Assembly (NCBI RefSeq): GCF_001487105.1
Contig: NZ_LN913001.1
Span: 1,978,372 to 2,042,371 of the forward strand
Reading direction: 5' to 3'
From: Mediterraneibacter massiliensis
GTDB taxonomy: Bacteria; Bacillota; Clostridia; Lachnospirales; Lachnospiraceae
Length of the DNA: 64,000 bases
Under the pieces are notes generated by a model that searched no databases, was not told where the DNA came from, and saw only the letters and a program-made list of their open reading frames with translations. The position numbers and the translations under genes are program-made. Numbering within the stretch: position 1 is the first letter of the stretch; each line of letters opens with the position of its first letter. Positions 58,448 through 64,000 of this stretch are shown one piece after another.

Positions 58448-59812
58448 ATGGCAGCAGTGAATATGACAAACGGCACCCCCGTCAAACAACTCTTTTTTTA
58501 TGCAGTTCCTCTTATACTAGGGAATTTCTTTCAGCTTGCTTATAATGCCGCTGATGCCGTCATTGCCGGCCGATTTATCGGAAAAGAAGCGCTCGCGGCG
58601 ACAGGAACGGCAAGTCCTGTCATGAATATACTGATCCTTGGCATCTCCGGTCTGTGTATCGGCGCCGGTGTCATTATGAGTTCATACTTTGGAGCCGGAC
58701 GTATCCGGGAATTGAAGGATGAATTGGCAACCGCTCTTTTATTTGGATGTATCAGTACCGTTGTCATTGCCTTTGCCGGCTCTGTCTTTATCTTCCCACT
58801 GCTTAAGGTGCTCCGTGTTCCGGACACACTCCTTTCTTCTACTGCGCTCTATCTGCGCATCATCTTTTTGGGGGCACCTTTTACATATTTTTACAATACA
58901 CTCTCTGCCGCTTTAAAAAGTATAGGAGATGCAAAGACACCTTTAAAATTTCTTCTTTTTTCTTCCCTATTGAATATTGTCCTAGATCTTCTTTTTATTG
59001 GCCTGCTCGGTTACGGGATTACATGTTCTGCCGTCACAACAGTGGCTGCGCAGATTTTATCCGCCCTTCTGTGCGCACAATATATTTACCGGAAGATTCC
59101 TCTTCTCCAATTAAAATTTTCTGATTTAAGACTCCATAAGTCTTTGTTAAAAACAACCTTGAGATATGGCTCCGTCACCGCCCTGCAGCAAGCCTGCCAG
59201 CCCATAGGAAAGCTTCTCATCCAGGGCTGTGTCAATACATTAGGAATAGACGTTATAGCTGCCTACAATGCAGTCACAAGAATTGATGATTTTGCCTTTA
59301 CACCTCAGCAAAGCATTGCCCAAGGGATTACGACGTTCACTGCGCAAAATCAGGGAGCAAAGAAGCCGGACAGGATCATCCGCGGCTTTTGCAGCGGGCT
59401 AAAACTGGAATTCTTTTACTGGATACTCATCTGTGCGTGTACACTACTCTTGCACGAACCTCTTCTGCGTCTGTTTACAGATAAAGTACAGCCACAAAAT
59501 ATCGTTCACCTTGGCAGCCAATATCTGTCTGTCATGGCCTTTTTCTACCTGCTTCCTTCCTTCACAAACGGTATCCAAGGGTTCTTCCGCGGAATCGGAA
59601 ACATGAGAATCACACTGATTTCTACCTTCATCCAGACTTCACTGCGCGTTATTTTCACCTTTCTGTTCGTCCCCCGCTCCGGGATACACGGAATCCCCTT
59701 TGCCTGCGCAGTTGGCTGGACTTTCATGCTCCTCTATGAAATTCCTTGCTATTTAAGCGCCAGAAAACGACTCTTATCTCCTACTCTTAACCCTCATAAT
59801 CTTAATAAATAA
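58448..59812 (+). CDS. MATE-family efflux transporter (second)
   Basis: 454 residues, twelve predicted helices; LILGNFFQLAYNAADAVIAGRFIGKEALAATG and ATGTASPVMNILILGISGL fit MATE/MatE proteins of the NorM-DinF branch. It is not a recent duplicate of the one at 41.3 kb. AGAAAGGAGA precedes the ATG. Substrate unknown. Confidence 0.92.
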   Translation: MAAVNMTNGTPVKQLFFYAVPLILGNFFQLAYNAADAVIAGRFIGKEALAATGTASPVMNILILGISGLCIGAGVIMSSYFGAGRIRELKDELATALLFGCISTVVIAFAGSVFIFPLLKVLRVPDTLLSSTALYLRIIFLGAPFTYFYNTLSAALKSIGDAKTPLKFLLFSSLLNIVLDLLFIGLLGYGITCSAVTTVAAQILSALLCAQYIYRKIPLLQLKFSDLRLHKSLLKTTLRYGSVTALQQACQPIGKLLIQGCVNTLGIDVIAAYNAVTRIDDFAFTPQQSIAQGITTFTAQNQGAKKPDRIIRGFCSGLKLEFFYWILICACTLLLHEPLLRLFTDKVQPQNIVHLGSQYLSVMAFFYLLPSFTNGIQGFFRGIGNMRITLISTFIQTSLRVIFTFLFVPRSGIHGIPFACAVGWTFMLLYEIPCYLSARKRLLSPTLNPHNLNK

Positions 59813-59816
59813 AAAC

Positions 59817-59845
59817 TTGTCATCTGGTTTCGATTACTATATAAT
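59817..59845 (+). promoter_or_regulatory. Promoter of the DUF1836 gene
   Basis: TTGTCA (59817-59822), 17-base spacer, TATAAT (59840-59845), 20 bases before the start codon. Confidence 0.75.
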
Positions 59846-59865
59846 GAATATATCGAGGTGATTAT

Positions 59866-60468
59866 ATGACAATAAATACGAATGATATGCTCAACAGCAT
59901 TTTAGAAAGTCTTTCCCGCATTGACTATATTCATCCGGGAGACATTCCGAATATTGACCTGTACATGGATCAAGTGACTACTTTTATGGACAGCCAGCTT
60001 GCTTCTACAAAACGCTATGAAGATGATAAGATTCTTACAAAAACAATGATCAACAATTATGCCAAAAATAATCTTCTTCCTCCTCCCGTGAAAAAGAAAT
60101 ATTCCAAAGAGCATGTGCTTATTTTGATCTATATCTATTATTTTAAGAATATACTGTCTATAAAAGATATCGAAGCACTTCTAAAACCCCTCACAGAAAA
60201 ATATTTTAACGGGAATGGAAGTACGGACATGACTTCGTTGTATGAAGAAATCTGTCAAATGGAAAAAAACCGGATCGATTCTTTGCAGGAAACAGTCAAA
60301 GCTGCCCATGAACAGGCACAGACAGCATTTACAGATATACCAGAAGAAGACCGGGAATATCTCCAACTCTTCACATTTATCTGCAATCTCAGCTTTGACG
60401 TATATGTAAAAAAACAGCTTATCGAAAAATTGATTGATGGACTAAACAACACACAGCAGGAGAGGTAA
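59866..60468 (+). CDS. DUF1836 domain-containing protein
   Basis: 200 residues. The conserved core (residues about 20-120) contains KTMINNYAKNNLLPPPVKKKYSKEH and a helical region ILIYIYYFKNILSIKDIEALLKPL typical of DUF1836, which has a predicted MerR-like DNA-binding fold. GAGG lies seven bases before the ATG. Probably a small regulator; target unknown. Confidence 0.85.
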   Translation: MTINTNDMLNSILESLSRIDYIHPGDIPNIDLYMDQVTTFMDSQLASTKRYEDDKILTKTMINNYAKNNLLPPPVKKKYSKEHVLILIYIYYFKNILSIKDIEALLKPLTEKYFNGNGSTDMTSLYEEICQMEKNRIDSLQETVKAAHEQAQTAFTDIPEEDREYLQLFTFICNLSFDVYVKKQLIEKLIDGLNNTQQER

Positions 60469-60502
60469 CACATATGCCCTGCCCCTATTTTATGTATTAT
60501 TA

Positions 60503-60544
60503 AAAAAGACACTGTTTCTCCGTTTAGGACAACAGTGTCTTTTT
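60503..60544. terminator. Bidirectional terminator between DUF1836 and yerC genes
   Basis: Stem AAAAAGACACTGTT/AACAGTGTCTTTTT, A-run on the left and T-run on the right, serving both convergent genes. Confidence 0.8.
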
Positions 60545-60550
60545 ATCTTT

Positions 60551-60838
60551 TTATTTATTAATTCTCTCGAAGACCATATCATACCCGTCATTTCCATAGT
60601 TCAAAGAACGGTTTACCCTGCTGATAGTGGCGGTAGAGGCGCCTGTCTTTTCCGCTATCTCCAAATAAGTTTTCTGCTCTCTTAACATTTTCGCCACTTC
60701 AAACCGCTGCGAAAGTGAAAGCAATTCATTGATCGTACAAATATCTTCAAAAAAAGTATAACATTCTTCTTTATTTTCCAAACTTAAAATCGCCTGAAAC
60801 AGATAATCTACCGCTTCTGTTCTTATCTTCTTACTCAT
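60551..60838 (-). CDS. TrpR-like regulator, YerC/YecD family
   Basis: 95 residues, nearly the family's usual length: DYLFQAILSLENKEECYTFFEDICTINE, LSQRFEVAKML and the helix-turn-helix TYLEIAEKTGASTATISRVNRSL. Predicted DNA-binding protein of unknown target. AAAGGAG lies upstream. Confidence 0.92.
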   Translation of the reverse strand: MSKKIRTEAVDYLFQAILSLENKEECYTFFEDICTINELLSLSQRFEVAKMLREQKTYLEIAEKTGASTATISRVNRSLNYGNDGYDMVFERINK

Positions 60839-60877
60839 AATACATGCTCTCCTTTAATAGTCCAATGACTACCTTAC

Positions 60878-60906
60878 ATTTTAGCACACTAAACTTTTAA
60901 AGTCTA
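60878..60906 (-). promoter_or_regulatory. Promoter of the yerC-like gene
   Basis: TAGACT (60901-60906), 17-base spacer ending TGC (extended -10), TAAAAT (60878-60883). Confidence 0.55.
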
Positions 60907-60942
60907 CCTTTTTATACTGTTTTATAAAGATTTGTAAAAGAT

Positions 60943-61656
60943 TTAAAAACTCAAAAACTTTTTCAACAATTCCAAATCTGTTGTAGCAACCAATTCCATC
61001 GGAAAATCACAGTAAGCAAGTACTTCTTTTACATAGGTAAAGTTTCCGGCATCTGCATCTACATGAGCATCACTTCCTGCTGTCACAAATACCTCATACT
61101 GCTTACACAATTCCAGCATAGTCAGCATATTTTCTCTGGCATTTTGTCTGAAACTCTGTGGCCTTAACGAGGAATTATTTAATTCCAGCAAAGTTCCCGT
61201 TCTTTTTGCTGCCTTTACAAGTTCCTCATAATTCACCGGAAATCTACCATCATCCGGATGACCGATGATATGGATATATGGATTTTCCATTGCTTTTATA
61301 TATGCTTTTGTATTTTCTCTCTCCGTACGGCTCTTTCCGTAACAAGGCGGATGAATACTGGCAATAACAATGTCCAGGTCACGCAGAGTCTCTTCAGGCA
61401 GATCTACCCTACCTTCTGTATCCATAATATTTAATTCCGCTCCAAAGAGCATCTGCACGCCTTCCATTGTCCTTGGCACGCAATCCAGATTATCAAAATA
61501 AAATTTTCCGCAAGTCCCCGGCATTTCCGGTGCGTGTTCCGTCAAGGCCATTACCTTAAGTTCCTTTTTTGCAGCAGCTGCCGCCATCTCCCGGATGGTA
61601 CTGTAAGCATGTCCACTCATCAACGAATGAGCGTGTGTGTCCGCAAGTATATTCAT
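60943..61656 (-). CDS. PHP-domain phosphatase, YcdX type
   Basis: 237 residues. Metal ligands of the PHP fold: DTHAHSLMSGHAYST at the start, LTEHAPEMPG, the ASIHPPCYG region, IIGHPDDG and AGSDAHVDADAG. Matches the YcdX-like phosphatase subgroup, probably trinuclear zinc or manganese. The start at 61656 has AGGAGG upstream; the frame from 61698 is longer than the family. Substrate unknown. Confidence 0.9.
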   Translation of the reverse strand: MNILADTHAHSLMSGHAYSTIREMAAAAAKKELKVMALTEHAPEMPGTCGKFYFDNLDCVPRTMEGVQMLFGAELNIMDTEGRVDLPEETLRDLDIVIASIHPPCYGKSRTERENTKAYIKAMENPYIHIIGHPDDGRFPVNYEELVKAAKRTGTLLELNNSSLRPQSFRQNARENMLTMLELCKQYEVFVTAGSDAHVDADAGNFTYVKEVLAYCDFPMELVATTDLELLKKFLSF

Positions 61657-61720
61657 TATTCTCCTCCTGTTTAATACATAAAATTTTTTTATTTCCAATA
61701 TTTATCCCGCTTTTATCGCT

Positions 61721-61748
61721 ATTATATCATATTTTTTCCAGAATACAA
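61721..61748 (-). promoter_or_regulatory. Promoter of the PHP phosphatase gene
   Basis: TTGTAT (61743-61748), 16-base spacer ending TGA (extended -10), TATAAT (61721-61726). Confidence 0.6.
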
Positions 61749-61786
61749 TTTTATAGATCGGGCACAATATCTATGAGGTGATGATC

Positions 61787-61978
61787 ATGCTAAATAAAAA
61801 ACAAAACGAAAAGATAATCGATGACTATGATTATCTTTCCAACGCAGCCTCTTCTATGGATTGTACGGGACTGATCCCCTCTCTTGCAAAATCGGAAGAT
61901 GAACTGGAATCCTACAATGACGTATACCAGTTCACTCCGCCCGTTATACCACAAAAAAACAAAGACTCCCTGCCCTAA
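61787..61978 (+). CDS. Small conserved-looking hypothetical protein
   Basis: 63 residues from the ATG at 61787, with GAGG eight bases upstream. The protein has no signal peptide or membrane segment. Segments such as DDYDYLSNAASSMDCTGLIP and ESYNDVYQFTPP look structured and non-random. It is followed by its own terminator, which supports a real gene. No function is recognised. Confidence 0.65.
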   Translation: MLNKKQNEKIIDDYDYLSNAASSMDCTGLIPSLAKSEDELESYNDVYQFTPPVIPQKNKDSLP

Positions 61979-62015
61979 TACTACCGCCTCCTTCCTCCAT
62001 TCCTCTCCTTCATTT

Positions 62016-62067
62016 GGAGCGCCGCAGTGATTTCTGTAAAAGAAACCCACGCGGCGTCTCCTTTTTT
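62016..62067 (+). terminator. Terminator of the small hypothetical gene
   Basis: Bulged GC-rich stem (GGAG/CTCC, GCCGC/GCGGC, GTG/CAC) followed by six T. Confidence 0.7.
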
Positions 62068-62118
62068 CTTATATTTTACATTTTTCGGCAGAATTCGAGG
62101 ATATGTTGCATTTTTCCA

Positions 62119-62147
62119 TTGTTCTTACTAATGCAAAATGTTATAAT
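62119..62147 (+). promoter_or_regulatory. Promoter of the zinc-ribbon membrane protein gene
   Basis: TTGTTC (62119-62124), 17-base spacer, TATAAT (62142-62147), about 59 bases before the ATG. Confidence 0.7.
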
Positions 62148-62205
62148 AGAAGCGTTGTAAATTAATCCTTTGGATTGTCTACGAAGAGAGGAGTACAATT
62201 TAACT

Positions 62206-63369
62206 ATGAAATGTCCAATATGCCAAAAAGAAGTAGAAATACAGAAAAAACAAGTTGGCGTCAATGAAAATAATGACCCCATCTTTAACGAATATGCCAT
62301 ATGCCGTAATTGCAAAAAACAGTGGAATCTAGACAAGCAGCGTGCCAAAAAGGCTGCTAAAAAGGCCGCGGGTACAAAGGAACAGCCGCTAAAACCAGGC
62401 GTTCAAAATCAAACTGCTAATGTAGAAAGGCAAAAACAGACCGCAGATCACAAACCTGCGAATCTGAATACACAAAAAAGCACCGCAAAGAAAAACGGAA
62501 ACTCAAGTGCAAATACTGCTGTTTCTCCTGAGAAAACAACAGAACTCAAAAAAGTTTCCGCTGAAAGAGCCCAAGCAAAGAAGACCGGCAGACCCACAGC
62601 TGCAGGTACACAAGTCAAAACACGATCGCCTAAACAGGCACCTGCAGACAAACCTGTAAAACGTACAGGTCAGGGACAACCGGCAAAACATACAAGAAGT
62701 ACTGCTCCTGCTGAAGAACAAAAATATGCGAATATTCCGCCCGAGAGAATTCGTACCAAAAGAGAAACCGCTGTTAAAAAAGGATACGAAGACATGCTCG
62801 CTACAGATCCCGGACGGCGTCCTGTAAAGAAAAGACGGACTGCTCCGTCAGAAAATACCACCTATAAAAACTCGGCAAAATCTGCACCGGCCGCACGCAG
62901 GAAACCGGAACCTCCTGTTGTGGAAGAAGATATGTATGAGGAGGAAACCCCAAGATTCAGAAGTGTAAAAATTATATTTGGCGTTCTTTCTTTGATCGGA
63001 TTTGCTTTCTTTACATATAAAGCTTTTACAACCGGATTGACCGACGTCACCGCCGGAAATGAAAGCAGTGCCGGAACAATATATATTATACTTGCTCTTT
63101 GTCTGCTTTTATCCGGCATCTTATTATTCATTCTTCAGAAAAAGAATACATTCTGTGCCTTTCTGTTTCCGGCAGTATTTTGTATTGGAGGTGCTGTGTT
63201 TGCATTTTTGAAAAGAAACACTGACTCCATGCTTCTTTACTGCGCGGTGGGATGTGCTGTATTTGCTGTTATATTCATTATCCTTACTATTGCTTCTCTT
63301 GGTTCCGGAGATAGCTATGACGAGGAAGACTATGACGACCCTTTTGAAGATGATTATGATAATTATTAG
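62206..63369 (+). CDS. Zinc-ribbon protein with basic linker and membrane domain
   Basis: 387 residues. N-terminal zinc ribbon (MKCPICQKEVEI and ICRNCKKQW, a CxxC pair about 27 residues apart), then some 200 residues rich in Lys, Ala, Thr, Pro and Gln, probably disordered, then four membrane helices (about 258-372, e.g. VKIIFGVLSLIGFAFFTY) and an acidic Tyr/Asp tail (DEEDYDDPFEDDYDNY). The start at 62206 is preferred over TTG at 62170. No function is recognised; the layout suggests a membrane-tethered nucleic-acid or protein-binding element. Confidence 0.8.
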   Translation: MKCPICQKEVEIQKKQVGVNENNDPIFNEYAICRNCKKQWNLDKQRAKKAAKKAAGTKEQPLKPGVQNQTANVERQKQTADHKPANLNTQKSTAKKNGNSSANTAVSPEKTTELKKVSAERAQAKKTGRPTAAGTQVKTRSPKQAPADKPVKRTGQGQPAKHTRSTAPAEEQKYANIPPERIRTKRETAVKKGYEDMLATDPGRRPVKKRRTAPSENTTYKNSAKSAPAARRKPEPPVVEEDMYEEETPRFRSVKIIFGVLSLIGFAFFTYKAFTTGLTDVTAGNESSAGTIYIILALCLLLSGILLFILQKKNTFCAFLFPAVFCIGGAVFAFLKRNTDSMLLYCAVGCAVFAVIFIILTIASLGSGDSYDEEDYDDPFEDDYDNY

Positions 63370-63378
63370 ACCAAGTCA

Positions 63379-63418
63379 AAAAAACTTCCCACAGACTACA
63401 ATCTGCGGGAAGTTTTTT
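63379..63418. terminator. Bidirectional terminator after the zinc-ribbon gene
   Basis: Stem AAAAAACTTCCC/GGGAAGTTTTTT with inner CAGA/TCTG, serving the plus-strand gene and the convergent small gene. Confidence 0.85.
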
Positions 63419-63421
63419 CGT

Positions 63422-63676
63422 CTATTGTATTTCTTTCAATGCTCTTTCATAATCATCTTTGTGTACATAGATTTTATATTCATAAGAATACTTTTGCTGG
63501 ATTCCCATACTTCCATACCTTCCTCTATTGCCTCCGCCCAGCCATTCTGAACTCTGAAGATTTTTTGTCCCTACTGTGTAGGCAATACCGGCTCCGCTCA
63601 ATTTATCCCTAATATCTGACTGTCGTTTCATATCCATAGTAGCGATTAAGAATCTGCGATTAAAAATCGTTATCAT
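63422..63676 (-). CDS. Small hypothetical protein
   Basis: 84 residues from the ATG at 63676, with GGGGGG upstream. Residues MITIFNRRFLIATMDMKRQSDI then KLSGAGIAYTVGTKNL and EYKIYVHKDDYERALKEIQ give a ferredoxin-like alpha/beta pattern seen in small clostridial proteins that end in a DUF2007-like putative signal-transducing motif. The frame extends to 63745 but lacks a ribosome-binding site there. Function unknown. Confidence 0.7.
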   Translation of the reverse strand: MITIFNRRFLIATMDMKRQSDIRDKLSGAGIAYTVGTKNLQSSEWLGGGNRGRYGSMGIQQKYSYEYKIYVHKDDYERALKEIQ

Positions 63677-64000
63677 ACTCTTACCCCCCCTATCTCTTGT
63701 GACTTTACTTAAAAACTTTACCTTTAACAATGTTTTGCCGCTCATTCTGTTCCTCTTTCATTTTTATATACTAAGTATACTATATCCCTTTAATCATAAG
63801 CAACTCTCTATAGTAAGACAAAAACCTTTCTTTGAGGCTTAAAAAATATCAACTTTTTCCATATCTTCTTATAAGTTCTTGAATTGCCGATATATCCTTG
63901 TTTTTCAAGGTTTATCGGCTTTTTTCATTACGAATACTCTTTAATGCGTCCGTAGTAGGAAAGCGGACACGAAAGTAATCAATAAGAATAGCGGTTCTTG
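63677..64000. other. Window end without a clear gene
   Basis: AT-rich DNA with no supportable open reading frame. It holds one clear structure, the plus-strand hairpin with T-tract at 63886-63925. The final 70 bases (TCCG/CGGA small dyad) may belong to a gene or element beyond the window. Confidence 0.5.
63886..63925 (+). terminator. Orphan terminator-like hairpin
   Basis: Stem GCCGATA/TATCGGC with inner CCTTG/CAAGG and a T5 loop, followed by six T on the plus strand. No plus-strand gene lies before it in this gap. Confidence 0.65.

Noticed and set aside
63943..64000. Partial minus-strand frame entering from the window edge
   Set aside because: About 19 codons without recognisable sequence; cannot be supported as a gene.

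Overview
The window looks like chromosomal DNA of a gut-type Lachnospiraceae (Bacillota, Clostridia). The DNA is low to moderate GC and Shine-Dalgarno sites are strong (AGGAGG-like). The gene content fits a fermentative anaerobe: Fe-S L-serine dehydratase, class III fructose-1,6-bisphosphatase, HPr kinase, ferredoxin-type aldo/keto reductase and sortase-type surface proteins. Genus cannot be fixed from the sequence alone. No rRNA, tRNA, CRISPR or prophage was seen.

Layout. 1-4.2 kb: a glycoside-use locus (partial sugar-binding lipoprotein, GH116 beta-glucosidase, LacI regulator, two palindromic operators). 4.3-9 kb: sdaAB/sdaAA serine dehydratase and a csoR-copA copper operon in which the ATPase is fused in frame to CopZ. 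9-18.4 kb: enolase, ferritin, a prfB-hom-apgM operon (RF2 with programmed frameshift; a mutase-like protein that may supply homoserine kinase), secA and a eukaryotic-type hisA. 18.5-20.3 kb: an insertion sequence with a YREK transposase and a 10-bp flanking repeat. 20.3-29.1 kb: lipoprotein, sigma factor, fbp, dapB, a double-OB SSB-like protein, typA, a PsiE-like membrane protein, hpf and a YigZ protein. 29.3-41.3 kb: PBP1A with a glycine-rich tail that is frameshifted inside a 36-bp repeat, ROK glucokinase, hprK, uvrC, ftsH, a DUF1846 protein, a PAP2 phosphatase and dus. 41.3-47.1 kb: MATE and ABC exporters, an Fe-S aldo/keto reductase and the tag/ogt alkylation-repair pair. 47.2-51.5 kb: two sortase-anchored right-handed-repeat surface proteins. 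51.7-58.3 kb: an RlmD-like methyltransferase, a small membrane protein and pcrA. 58.4-64 kb: MATE exporter, DUF1836 regulator, YerC/TrpR-like regulator, PHP phosphatase, a zinc-ribbon membrane protein and small unknowns.

The most striking feature is at 53.5-56.4 kb. A 1,996-bp IS1634-type element is flanked by two 449-bp direct copies of the 3' end of pcrA. This fits the long, variable target duplications known for the IS1634 family. pcrA stays intact, and a free-standing copy of its C-terminal domain is left on the far side. Other points of interest are the CopA-CopZ fusion with its internal ribosome-binding site, the HIS6-like HisA, the possible non-orthologous homoserine kinase and the slipped PBP1A tail.
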